Source: Lonicera japonica
Lineage: Eukaryota; Streptophyta; Magnoliopsida; Dipsacales; Caprifoliaceae
Length of the DNA: 64,000 nucleotides
Direction of reading: 5' to 3'
Assembly (NCBI GenBank): GCA_021464415.1
Contig: CM038470.1
Location: 9,064,394 to 9,128,393, forward strand
In this document: positions 45,481 through 56,234 of the stretch, piece after piece
Layout: each line of letters starts with the position of its first letter
Position numbering within the stretch: position 1 is the stretch's first letter
Notes under the pieces: model-generated
The model's input: only the letters and a program-made list of their open reading frames with translations
Database searches by the model: none
What the model was told of the DNA's origin: nothing
Translations under genes and position numbers: made by a program

Positions 45481-48400
45481 CTAAGAAGAGCAACATCCAG
45501 CCTTTTTAACCTCGGATACATCGTCCTTGTTGCCAACATTAATGGTCTGTCCCTTGGGCAAAGCTGCCGGATCGTCACCGATATCAAGGGCCTTTTTGCT
45601 GACAACATGATATATTTGGGTAAGAACTTCGGTGAAGGAATTTTCAACGTTCATTGACTCAAGGGCCGAGGTTTCCATAAAGAAAGTGCTCTCCCTTTCG
45701 GCAAATGCCTTGGCATCGTCGGTGGATACGGCCCGCAAGTGGCGCAAATCGGCCTTGTTCCCCACGAGCATGATCACGATGTTCGAATCAGTGTGGTCAC
45801 GGAGCTCCTTCAACCATCTCTCTACATTCTCAAATGTGACGTGCCGGGTTACGTCGTAGACAAGCAATGCACCCACGGCTCCTCGGTAGTATGCACTTGT
45901 GATTGCGCGGTATCTTTTAAGCAATAATTGTAAAATTAGGTAAGAATTTTTTAAGATAAAATGCTAAATTGAGCAAATTAAATGTCACAAGAAAAAGGCG
46001 ACTGCTATTTCACTCCACAAAACATTTGATAACACTCCATTTTTCATTCGCCTGATGATAAGCAAGTAAGTACATGTTACTCGCCTGATGATAAGCAAGT
46101 AAGTACATGTTACTCACCCGATGACAAGCGAGTATAAGCCTATATATTCAGCGCTTATGAGCCGAGTAAGGCATTTTCAAGCTTATACTCGGCCCTCATG
46201 AGTGAATAACATGCACTTATTTGCTTGTCATCAGGCGAAAGAAAAAGTGGAGTGTTACCAAGTAAAAAGCGATGTGCAAATAGAGGTTGCCAGGAAAAAG
46301 GAAACGGTTCACATCATGCAAAAAGATGCACAAAAAATACATACAGGTATGTATGGCCAAAATAAGTTGTTACGCTCACTAATATTTTCAAATAAATTGA
46401 TGTTAAAAATCAAAAATATCTCATACCTTCAACTTCCTAGAATTCAAACAAGGGCTGAATTTGGGCAGCCACAAATAACATCTGATCTTTTAATAATTCA
46501 AAGTAGTTTTGCCCTCATTTTTTTTAGGGTAAAAAAAACTAAACCACCTCAAGCTATCACTTTTTGGCACTAAAAACCCCCCCCCCCCCCCCAATCTTCT
46601 AAAAGTGACATTAAACCCCCCTAAACTATTAGATGTTATCACTTAACCCCCAAAATTACATACATGCCGCATTTATGTAATTTGGGGGGTTAAGTGATAA
46701 CATCTAATAGTTTAGGGGGGGTTTAGTGTCACTTTTAGAAGATTGGGGGGGGGGGGGGGTTAGTGCCAAAAAAGTTGTAGTTTGAGGGGGCTTAGTGTTT
46801 TTTACCCAACTTTGTACAAGGGCATTTATGTAATTTTGGGGGTTAAGTGATAACATCTAATAGTTTAGGGGGGTTTAGTGTACTTTTAGAAGATGGAGGA
46901 GGGGGGGGGGTTTAGTGCCAAAAAGTGATAGTTTAAGGGAGGTTAGTGTTTTTTATCCTTTTTTTTTAGGCTATGCATATAGGAGTTATGGAGAATTGAC
47001 AAAAAGAACACATGAAGAACAAGCCAAAACAATAAAACTTCTGCAAAGGTAGGACATGCCAATTAATGTACAAACAAGGTTACCTAATTTTGCTTTGGTA
47101 CGTGGTATGGTACCTAGCCGGTCAACTTAGTCGAACGTTGTTTTGGGTTGCATACACATAACACACTATTTATCATCTCTGTCATACATGTGTGTATGTA
47201 GTACAATGGAATCCTTGATATATCTGATATATTGGATATATATAACTATTTCTATATCATTGTACATATAAAAAAATGAGTCTTATCACCTGTCTCTGCA
47301 AGTTCAAATATGGGGTTGCTAGGATTGGTGTTTTGGGTTGCAGAGGCACCCATTTGGGGTTGGCACACCCAATTCCCAGTACGCTCGCGCGCCCGCGTGT
47401 GGGTGGGAGGGGAGGGAGGGTGGTGTCCACAAATTAGGCAACAGTGTGTATAAATATAAAATTATCTAATAATTCATATCATTTGGTTGCAAATATAGTC
47501 CTATATATGGTAATCACAGTTCCTTTAAGGTAAGCATGCATATTGCATGTGAACGAGAGAATATAGATATGCAATTAAGAGTGTTTCTATTGACAGGTCA
47601 AACACCAAATGTCACTTCTGAATCCCCGTCGTACAAACAAGTGACCTTGCTAAAATTGCATGTGGGCCCTAGTCAGTGGATCATAAAACATATACATGCT
47701 TTTTCACAAAAGTAAGGGAATCAAATGTCAATCAAGATTGAAAATTTGTATCCATAACTCATAGAAAGGTGAGTAAAATAATTAAGTGCATAGCCATGCA
47801 TTGTACAGAAAATGGTGTCTACGCAGAAAATTTAACTTCTTGTGTGTATGTTCTTGTGGGTAGGAGCGGGGTTAACAGTTCATTACATACATGTACTTCG
47901 ACCCCGGCACCTTGAACAAACAAAATTTATATTATTTCTAGGACAAGTCCATCTCATCAATCATTGACCTCTGTGCAACATTAAGCCTATAAAAATTATG
48001 ATTGTAGGTGGGGGGAGGGTGAAACGAGGTCCACATAAAGCAATCTAAGCACATGAGTAATTGACTATATCAAAGCTATAGGTTTATTATCTAGCTTGAT
48101 TATTAAAGTTAAAGGGAAGTTTTATAGAACTCTAAGATCAATCTCCTTGTATCCAACAGACGTTAGATACTGTGACTACTGTCGAGGGAAAAGGTCCTAA
48201 AATAGTTTGGTAGAATGGACAGAGTAACAAAGTTGCTTGCTTTGTGGTTTAACATAAGATATCGTGCTAGACTTGACCAAAATTGGAAAAAAAAAATGGC
48301 TCATGAACTGACTTCAAGTAGATGAGATAATGCTTTTACTGAGTTTAGTTGATTACTTAATCAAATCTAATAAGTGGCTGCCTCTTTCTCCCTCTTCCTC

Positions 48401-49787
48401 TCCCCTCCAAAATCATCTTCCATTTTCACTATGCCATGGCAAGACTTTTCTATCTAGTAGGCTTTTGAACAACGGACACAGGTTTCATTTTTACAGGTGT
48501 TACAGTTTTTTATTTTTATTTTTGAAGCTTCAAGCAGTTTTCCTTTCTTTAAAGAAGGAAAATTGCAATTGTTAGAGCATCTCCAATGCAACCACAATTG
48601 GATAAAAATGAGATGCGACATAGGATGCATGAACAAGAAACCAAAAAATGCTCGCCAATGCAACAATCAATAATGATCACGAAGGTGACCCTCTACTCTT
48701 AGAGAGTCCCTTAGACAATGTCTTAATGTCACATCATCTTTTTTTGTATATCCATTTTTCTTTTTTGAGCTTTTAAACAAATTTTATTTTGTTAATTGGT
48801 TTTTGATAAAAATTATATAATTGAAAAGTATGAAATGAGATCTACCAAAAAACGTCCATATTGCATACAAAATTATTTATTTGGAAGATCATTTTTCTTA
48901 GACTTGACCATGAATAGCACCACATAGAAAAGACATGCTTGTGAGTGACATGATCTAAAGCTATTTGTTTCATTTTCCATTTAGCATGCACAAATGCTCA
49001 GGAGGGATCGTTCAACTTACAACAATTTCCAAAAATTTCTAGAAGTTTGGTATTACGTATGTTCTTCTAACATTTGAATCTTCATTGTTGAATACAGACT
49101 GGAAGCTTTAAATTTTTTGGATTTCAGACATGTAAACACAGTAGTGAATAAAAAACTCATTAAAACCACGCATTCTACATTCAGCCTCTTCAGTTTATTT
49201 TAGAAACTATGCTTTCAGCAACTAAGTAAACATCAGATCTGACTGTCGAAGGAAATAAGAATAAATCACGGTAAAGTCCTTCCAATCTACTCCATGAAAA
49301 TCCGCCAGCAAATACAGATCTCAAATTCAAGAAATTATTATCATTATTTTGTTAAAATCCAAACGGTTTTACAATGCAAGTATGTTGGAAGAGATAAGGC
49401 TTAATTCTTGAACGCCACAATTCAATTTCTTCTGTGTAAACATTTATCCACAAAATAGAGCAATATCTTACAATTGCACAATTGCGCATATATATATATA
49501 TAATAAAATTTGATAACGAGAGGAGAGGAGAGGAGAGGAGAGGTGAAATGAGGAGCAGATCTGTACCTTTCTTGTCCAGCGGTATCCCAAATCTGAGCCT
49601 TGACGACTTTATCATCGACACGAATGCTACGAGTGGCGAATTCAACACCGATGGTTGATTTAGACTCTAGGCTGAACTCGTTCTTGGTGAATCTAGAGAG
49701 AAGATTTGATTTTCCAACACCAGAATCGCCTATGAGAACTACCTTAAACAAGTAATCATAATCATCATCAGCTCTATACGCCCCCAT
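45481..49787 (-). CDS. RABA1: Rab11-type small GTPase, RABA1 group (RABA1f-like)
   Basis: Two exons, 49787-49567 and 45913-45481, join in frame (AG|A, Arg74) to 217 aa, the usual RABA1 length. RABA GTPases switch between GDP and GTP forms and direct vesicle traffic between trans-Golgi/recycling endosome and plasma membrane, including cytokinesis and tip growth. Visible motifs: P-loop GDSGVGKS (20-27), switch I with STIGVEF (44-50), WDTAGQE (67-73), NKAD (126-129), ETSA (154-157), and the C-terminal CCSS with Cys214 and Cys215 for double geranylgeranylation. No residue is lost. The start is the only ATG in frame before the family N-terminus. The intron is 3,653 bp and holds a foldback repeat and a Mutator-type MITE. 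The nearest subgroup is RABA1f, judged by similarity recalled, not searched. Confidence 0.97.
45998..46275. repeat. Foldback repeat in RABA1 intron with internal 35-bp tandem copies
   Basis: The left arm aacactccatttttcattcg through gtacatgtta (46029-46078) pairs with the reverse complement of about 46205-46255. Within it, cgcctgatgataagcaagtaagtacatgttact occurs twice in tandem (from 46050 and 46083) and a third, diverged time. Related gcctgatgataagc-like words recur at 61811-61838. Confidence 0.6.
46527..46959. mobile_element. Mutator-type MITE with mirrored arms and poly-C/G tracts, 9-bp TSD
   Basis: The ends gggtaaaaaa (46527) and ttttttatcct (46959) are inverted. They are flanked by tttttttta on both sides (46518-46526 and 46960-46968). 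The interior has an inverted pair (about 46535-46665 against 46680-46790) and a direct copy (about 46820-46935), all built of caacttaaccccc/gggggttaagtg words. A (C)16 tract is at 46577-46592 and a (G)15 tract at about 46745-46759. The poly-T target site weakens the TSD evidence. Confidence 0.6.
46970..49516. other. Remainder of the RABA1 intron
   Basis: No gene. A GC-rich patch lies at 47380-47425 (cgctcgcgcgcccgcg and a purine tract). The word agagcatctccaatgc at 48573 resembles a known MITE terminus but has no partner. Short open frames in this stretch are chance. Confidence 0.5.
49517..49543. repeat. (gagga)n microsatellite near the RABA1 splice donor
   Basis: Five or so gagga units lie in the intron 24 bases from the exon 1 donor; a (TA)n run is at 49488-49502. 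Confidence 0.9.
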
Positions 49788-50624
49788 TAATTAACTTTGG
49801 CTTGAGAGAGAGAGAGATCCGGCGAGTGGAGTTGTGCAGATCGAAGTGAGAGATTTTCGATCTGTGTTTTTACCCTACGGATCTCAACAACATTTCCAGA
49901 GAGATTGAAGTTTTTGTTTGTGTTAAAAGAGGGAGATGGAGATAATTCAAAGCCGTTTAAATTTGTTATTGGTTTTCTTGTAGTAATAATATAAATATTT
50001 TTAGAAAGCAAGAAAGAAAAATATTACAAAGTTTAGCAATGAATGATGGCACGTGGTGGTGGGGAATGGAATGAAATGGAATATAATTGAATTGAATCTA
50101 ACCGTTTCCACTCTACGGCCCCTCACTCACTCACTCACTCGCATGGCAGGTTGAGGTGAGCTGCTCGTTAATTTAGGGGGGGCGCTATCGGCACCTCAAT
50201 TTTTACTTAATTTTATTACAATGTTAAAAATGTTATTAAGTGTTTATTTGCATACTACTTCCTCTTTTTACCAAATAGTTATTTTTTCTAGAGTTAAAAT
50301 TAAAATTCCTAATTACATATTATTAACTTATAATTACTTTATAAAATTCAATTGGAATTAAATGCTCTTTCATGTTTGATTTCCCCTCCAACTGATTTAC
50401 TAAGCTAAACTCGTTGCACTCCCTTTTCCTTCTCATTTTCTTGATCGAAATGCATAAAAACTTCCATTGATTGAAGAAAATTAAGCATTAAAATAACACT
50501 TTGTGAAAGCAAGTAAGAAAATCTAGACCCATGAATAGTAGTTTGGACACCATAAAGCTAAAGAGGAATGATAATGAAGAAACTAAAGGTGATATACAAG
50601 AAAAGGGTGATGAAAGAGACGTAT
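49788..50624 (-). promoter_or_regulatory. 5' leader and promoter region of RABA1
   Basis: On the coding strand a (CT)n leader (complement of 49803-49816, gagagagagagaga) precedes the ATG. A (cact)n run lies at 50126-50142. No distinct TATA box could be assigned. The LTR retrotransposon inserted 838 bases upstream of the start codon ends the region at 50624. Confidence 0.4.
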
Positions 50625-51848
50625 TGATAAGTGCTCAAAATTGTTAATTAAACCCGCAAATAATATTTTGTTAGTATATAATTAATGCTTAAATTATGGA
50701 GGATTAATATTTATTTTGTCTTTTTGTAGGAAAGAAGAAAATTATAATAAAAAGCCTAAAAAGGTGGAAGAAATCTACTGAAGATCAAAAAGAAGATAAA
50801 GAAGAAAGAATATTCCAATTCAATATTCTCTCCTAATTTGAATATAACTCCTTATTCTCTCTCTTAATTAGAATCTTAATTGATCTCAAAGTTTTTATTT
50901 TGTCTACAATTCTAGTTTCCTAAACCTTGTAAACTTTTATTTCTTATTCCTATATATACATCCATTCTCTACACCTAAAGAGATGAAAAAAAAATATAGA
51001 GAAAATAGATAGGAAAAATAGATAGAATATAGATATTATTAGAGAATTCTAGAGAGAGAAAATCCTCTATACCAGTTGCCGTGCGGCCGAAGTATTGAAG
51101 GATAATCATAAACAGGGACGCTTTCTAGCTTTCTAATTTTTTCATAGTTTGTATTTAAGTACTTTAATTTTAATTTTAATAATGAATTATTATTTTGTTT
51201 TAATGTGTTATTTATTTAATATGCTTGGCTAAATTATCTCCCAAAGGGGAGGGATGAAACCGCCATGGATGTAATGGGCTTAATTTAATTCAAATTGATT
51301 TTTAATTATTCGTCCCGAATTAAAATAGATTTTGAAATTACCATTACTATAACGTGTGTTTTCTTTCTAGTACTTTAATTGTTTTTAAAATAAAGGAAGG
51401 ATCTCTTGTGATCACCAATTTGGGAATACAAGCGATGCCTATTTTTATTTACATTAGTTTTAAAGAAAGAATGATGGTGAATTCAAATTTGTTTATATAG
51501 TAGGGATGAATGTTAAAAATATAATTAGATATTTTTTTGTTTATATCCATGGTGGCGGATTCTCTTTCCTTGGGATTTTCTATTATTGATTACTTGCTTC
51601 TTGATTTAATTTAATTAGTTTAGTTTCTTAGTTTAGTTAATTTCAAAATCAAAATTTAAAAATTGTTTTAATTTGGTTCGTAAAATATTAGATTTCGACA
51701 AACTCTCCTAGATATTAGCTTGGATTTGGATTGACTCCTACTTATACGCTATACTAATTTAATTATTTTACATAAAGTAGGGTTTTTATTGCATTTAAGT
51801 GTAGAATTAAGCAACGATAAATTAATTCTTAAAATTCCCCTTAAATCA
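50625..51848 (+). repeat. 5' LTR
   Basis: 1,224 bp, TG...CA ends, TATA-like tatatata at 50951-50958. It lacks about 43 bases present in the 3' LTR (after gccgaagtattgaagg, near 51100). Confidence 0.93.
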
Positions 51849-51867
51849 TTGGCGCCGTTGCCGATTT
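51849..51867 (+). other. Primer-binding site, tRNA-Asp type
   Basis: ttggcgccgttgccga directly follows the LTR. Complementarity to the 3' end of tRNA-Asp is known for Athila/Tat-type elements. Confidence 0.75.
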
Positions 51868-53075
51868 CAAGTTTCATAATTTTCAAGGAAGTTTGAAAAA
51901 AATCCTATATAGTTTTTAGACCCTCTCCCTCCCTCCCTATTTCTTTTAAAAAAAATAAAATAAAATTTAGTCGTACAGTTACAAAAAAAAAAAAAAACAG
52001 TTTTATTATTATTTTTGTTTTCTGTTTTTACTTCAACACTTTAAATCTGCATTGATTGGACCACTTTTATAATACTAATTAAAATATTTTAAGTGCACGG
52101 TTTTATTATTAAAAAACAAACAGTTTTCCTTTTTACTTTCGTTTTTTTTTTTAATCTGAAAAAATCTTCTAAAAAAAAAAAAAAAAAAAAGGGGAAGCAA
52201 AAAACTGTGCACTGTTTTCTTAGAGCCACTGTTTGAAGAATTCTTGTCTAAGGAGACTTCTCAATTGTTGAAGTGCTCGGCTTTCCTAAAAAAAAAAAAT
52301 TCTTCGGAAAAAAACAAAAACAGAAACGTTCCAAAAAAAAAAAAAAAACAGAAACTTTCAAGAAAATTAAAAAAAAATGAAAAAAAATTCCATCATTATT
52401 TATTTTATTTGTTTTTGCCTTTAGGTTAGATAATTTAAGCGTTTTTAGGTTCTCTCTTGCCTTTAGGTTAGATAACTTAGACGTTTTGCACTTAGGTCCC
52501 TATATATTATATATTTATTTGCTTCTTTATTTGCGCATATTTACTTTAGCATTTGCATTAATATATTAGTTAAGGGCAACTTTCCTATTAAGATAAGGAT
52601 TGGATTTCATCACCAATTCTTGCCCACCTAGGTTAAAAACCACCCTGCATTTGTTAAACCCGAGCCTTAAATTCTTTAATCTAAAATTAATTAGACAGTG
52701 CAAGATAATTGTTGGCCACTCCAGTGAGTACCTTTTTAATTTAGCAACGCCTAGGTAAGTTCTGTCAAAACGGCAGCTTGTTGTCGAAGGTAGCTGGATT
52801 TTAAGTGGGACCGTTTGTGACCCCTCCAGTATTTCCTGGGAACTTAACCGGTTGTTAGATTGGAAGCCTTAACTGGTAAGCTTACAATTTTCTCGATAAG
52901 AATAGGATAAGCCTAGCTCATTAATTATATTAAAATTCTCAGCCCTTATTAAATTCATTGCTTAATTAAATTGCCCTTAGGATTTGTTTGCAAGTAGGAT
53001 TTTGCATAGTTTATGCAACTTAGAAGTGGTTGAATAATTAGAAGACAATTAATCTTTCCACCTGAAAATCTCACA
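51868..53075 (+). other. LTR retrotransposon leader
   Basis: 1.2 kb untranslated leader between the PBS and gag, rich in poly-A runs (for example 51984-51997, 52171-52190, 52335-52350). No open frame of note. Confidence 0.6.
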
Positions 53076-54518
53076 ATGGCTAATAATCGTACATTAAATG
53101 ACTATTTCGCCCCTGTCATCGCTGAGCCTCCTATGTGCATCACCCTTCCAACCAATAATGCAGCTCAATTTGAAATTAGACCTGCTACCATTAATATGCT
53201 ACCTAAGTTCCATGGCCTTGATAGTGAACAACCATACATTCACTTAGGGAAATTCCTTACAATTTGTAGCACCTTTAAGAACCAAAACCTAGATGATGAT
53301 GGTGTTAAGCTTAGACTATTTCCTTTATCCTTAGAAGATAAGGCAGCTTCGTGGTTGAACTCGCTTCCTCCTAATTCAATCACAACATGGGAACAACTAG
53401 CTAGAAAGTTTATGTCAAAATTTTACCCTATGCAAAAGACTGAATCAATGAGAGATGCTATTAGCATATTTAGGGGTAAAGTAGATGAGGAATTCCATGA
53501 AACATGGGAGCGTTTTCATGATTTATTAATCAAATGTCCACACCATGATTTTGATAAAGCGAGTCTTGTCCATTTCTTCTATAAGGGTCTTTCCCCAATG
53601 AATCGTACAATGATTGAATCTATGCATAAAGGAAAATTTAAGGACCAAACTCCTGATCAAGCCTATACATTTTTAGAGGAACTAGCTAAGAGTGCACAAA
53701 ACTGGAATAGTAGTAGCGAATACATGTCCCGTAATGAATATACTTCAGTTAAGAAACCCGGCATGTATGAAGTTAAAACTGACCCAGACCTAAAATCTGT
53801 CATGGAGAGTCTAGCTACAGGTGTTCAAAACTTAAGTAAGAAATTTGATGCATTTTCTATCTCGACTAGAAATAACCCGAGCCCAGTTTTAAATGTCAGT
53901 AACCCATGTGGATTGTGCTCTACCTTTGATCATACTACTCAGGCATGTCCTTTTTATTGCTCTGATTCTGATGCACAAGTGTGTGCATTTAATACTTTTG
54001 GCAAACCTACTGCAAATATTTTTGGCAATAGATACCACCCTGATATGCGATTTCACCCCAATTTTTCTTGGAGTCAAAATGTTTCTTCGCAACAACAAAA
54101 TGTAGGTGGTCCACCAAGTTTTCAAGGTTCCCAAAATAGGCCAGTCCCTCAACAAGCTGGACCAATGGTCCCTCAACAACAGTTTTTCCAACATCAGGTC
54201 AACCATAATAGGGAGTTAGTTCCTGACCCTATGCGAAATTACAATGCTCCAGTCCCATCTACTAATAATTCACTTAATATTGAAGACACTTTTAAAATGC
54301 TGGCCATGACCATAGATCAATCCACTCAACAAGAAAATCAAAGGATGCAAAAGTTAGAAAATAATATTGACATTTTAGTTAAGAGTCAACTTCAATTCCA
54401 ACAAACTGTTCAGAGTCAATTAAGTCAACTCACCTCTGCCTTAGCTGAAAGACAAAAAAGTACCCTACCAAGCCAACCTGAGCCAAATCCGAAGGGTAGA
54501 ACAAACTTTAATGTATGA
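53076..54518 (+). CDS. Gag polyprotein (Ty3-type), 480 aa, ends at in-frame TGA
   Basis: Structural protein that forms the virus-like particle and packages the RNA. The N-terminal half (about residues 45-215) matches the retrotransposon gag domain (DKAASWLNSLPPNSITTWEQ, FHETWERFHDLLIKCPHHDF). Residues 277-289 carry a Cys/His cluster (CGLCSTFDHTTQAC), then a Gln/Pro-rich linker and a coiled coil (about 415-460). The ORF stops at TGA (54516-54518). The frame then stays open past it to protease, so the ancestral product was a gag-protease fusion. The stop could be a single C-to-T change. The ATG at 53076 is the first in-frame Met of the element after the leader. Confidence 0.85.
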   Translation: MANNRTLNDYFAPVIAEPPMCITLPTNNAAQFEIRPATINMLPKFHGLDSEQPYIHLGKFLTICSTFKNQNLDDDGVKLRLFPLSLEDKAASWLNSLPPNSITTWEQLARKFMSKFYPMQKTESMRDAISIFRGKVDEEFHETWERFHDLLIKCPHHDFDKASLVHFFYKGLSPMNRTMIESMHKGKFKDQTPDQAYTFLEELAKSAQNWNSSSEYMSRNEYTSVKKPGMYEVKTDPDLKSVMESLATGVQNLSKKFDAFSISTRNNPSPVLNVSNPCGLCSTFDHTTQACPFYCSDSDAQVCAFNTFGKPTANIFGNRYHPDMRFHPNFSWSQNVSSQQQNVGGPPSFQGSQNRPVPQQAGPMVPQQQFFQHQVNHNRELVPDPMRNYNAPVPSTNNSLNIEDTFKMLAMTIDQSTQQENQRMQKLENNIDILVKSQLQFQQTVQSQLSQLTSALAERQKSTLPSQPEPNPKGRTNFNV

Positions 54519-56234
54519 GCTAATGTTGTTAATACACTTCCATCTAATGATATGACTAAACAACAACAAAAACAAGAAAACATTGAGCTCAAGAACAATA
54601 AGTCACAACAAGTTGAGAAGAAAGAAAACGAGAATGAAGATATTAGGACAAATTTACCTAAAACTAATAAAAATGATCAAGCTGTAGGTCCTAAGATTGA
54701 CAGTACCCCAAAAGAAATGATTCCACGTGCTCCTTTTCCATCTAGACTAGTCAACAATAAAAAGGATTCTCAATACAGTGAAATTTTAGATGTTTTTCAA
54801 AATCTTAAAATCAATATCCCATTTCTCACTACCATAAAGCAAATTCCTTCTTATGCTAAATTTATTAAAGACTTAGTCAAAAGAAAAACTAGTGTTCCCA
54901 AAGAAGCCTTTATAGCTCAGCACTGTACATCCTTCTTACAAAACCAAACCGTGATTAAACATAAAGATCCTGGTATTCCAACTGTCAAATGTAAGAAACC
55001 CGGCATGTATGAAGTTAAAACTGACCCAGACCTAAAATCTGTCATGGAGAGTCTAGCTACAGGTGTTCAAAACTTAAGTAAGAAATTTGATGCATTTTCT
55101 ATCTCGACTAGAAATAACCCGAGCCCAGTTTTAAATGTCAGTAACCCATGTGGATTGTGCTCTACCTTTGATCATACTACTCAGGCATGTCCTTTTTATT
55201 GCTCTGATTCTGATGCACAAGTGTGTGCATTTAATACTTTTGGCAAACCTACTGCAAATATTTTTGGCAATAGATACCACCCTGATATGCGATTTCACCC
55301 CAATTTTTCTTGGAGTCAAAATGTTTCTTCGCAACAACAAAATGTAGGTGGTCCACCAAGTTTTCAAGGTTCCCAAAATAGGCCAGTCCCTCAACAAGCT
55401 GGACCAATGGTCCCTCAACAACAGTTTTTCCAACATCAGGTCAACCATAATAGGGAGTTAGTTCCTGACCCTATGCGAAATTACAATGCTCCAGTCCCAT
55501 CTACTAATAATTCACTTAATATTGAAGACACTTTTAAAATGCTGGCCATGACCATAGATCAATCCACTCAACAAGAAAATCAAAGGATGCAAAAGTTAGA
55601 AAATAATATTGACATTTTAGTTAAGAGTCAACTTCAATTCCAACAAACTGTTCAGAGTCAATTAAGTCAACTCACCTCTGCCTTAGCTGAAAGACAAAAA
55701 AGTACCCTACCAAGCCAACCTGAGCCAAATCCGAAGGGTAGAACAAACTTTAATGTATGAGCTAATGTTGTTAATACACTTCCATCTAATGATATGACTA
55801 AACAACAACAAAAACAAGAAAACATTGAGCTCAAGAACAATAAGTCACAACAAGTTGAGAAGAAAGAAAACGAGAATGAAGATATTAGGACAAATTTACC
55901 TAAAACTAATAAAAATGATCAAGCTGTAGGTCCTAAGATTGACAGTACCCCAAAAGAAATGATTCCACGTGCTCCTTTTCCATCTAGACTAGTCAACAAT
56001 AAAAAGGATTCTCAATACAGTGAAATTTTAGATGTTTTTCAAAATCTTAAAATCAATATCCCATTTCTCACTACCATAAAGCAAATTCCTTCTTATGCTA
56101 AATTTATTAAAGACTTAGTCAAAAGAAAAACTAGTGTTCCCAAAGAAGCCTTTATAGCTCAGCACTGTACATCCTTCTTACAAAACCAAACCGTGATTAA
56201 ACATAAAGATCCTGGTATTCCAACTGTCAAATGT
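53751..56234 (+). repeat. Exact in-frame 1,242-bp tandem duplication within gag-protease
   Basis: 53751-54992 repeats as 54993-56234 with no differences that I can find; translations of all frames in the two copies are identical. The unit is 414 codons, so the frame is kept. The breakpoints share a 5-base word taaga (left ttaagaaacc, junction tgtaagaaacc, right tgtaagatagg). That is typical of slippage, unequal exchange or template switching during reverse transcription. Confidence 0.95.
54552..55760 (+). CDS. Gag C-terminal linker duplicated, second copy of gag tail
   Basis: 402-aa ORF in the same frame as gag, starting at an ATG 33 bases after the gag stop and ending at the duplicate of the same TGA (55758-55760). 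Its first part (about residues 1-148) is the Lys/Gln/Asn-rich spacer that normally leads into protease. At residue 148 it crosses the duplication junction back into the gag Cys/His region. It is a by-product of the tandem duplication rather than a separate gene. Confidence 0.7.
   Translation: MTKQQQKQENIELKNNKSQQVEKKENENEDIRTNLPKTNKNDQAVGPKIDSTPKEMIPRAPFPSRLVNNKKDSQYSEILDVFQNLKINIPFLTTIKQIPSYAKFIKDLVKRKTSVPKEAFIAQHCTSFLQNQTVIKHKDPGIPTVKCKKPGMYEVKTDPDLKSVMESLATGVQNLSKKFDAFSISTRNNPSPVLNVSNPCGLCSTFDHTTQACPFYCSDSDAQVCAFNTFGKPTANIFGNRYHPDMRFHPNFSWSQNVSSQQQNVGGPPSFQGSQNRPVPQQAGPMVPQQQFFQHQVNHNRELVPDPMRNYNAPVPSTNNSLNIEDTFKMLAMTIDQSTQQENQRMQKLENNIDILVKSQLQFQQTVQSQLSQLTSALAERQKSTLPSQPEPNPKGRTNFNV

Noticed and set aside
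48330..48575. + strand open frame of 81 codons in the RABA1 intron
   Set aside because: Inside an intron, antisense, Leu/Ser/Pro low-complexity; no family.
48573..48666. agagcatctccaatgc word, a possible MITE terminus
   Set aside because: No matching inverted partner or target duplication found.
53889..54206. Antisense open frame of 105 codons, repeated exactly at 55131-55448
   Set aside because: Shadow of gag; the repetition only reflects the tandem duplication.
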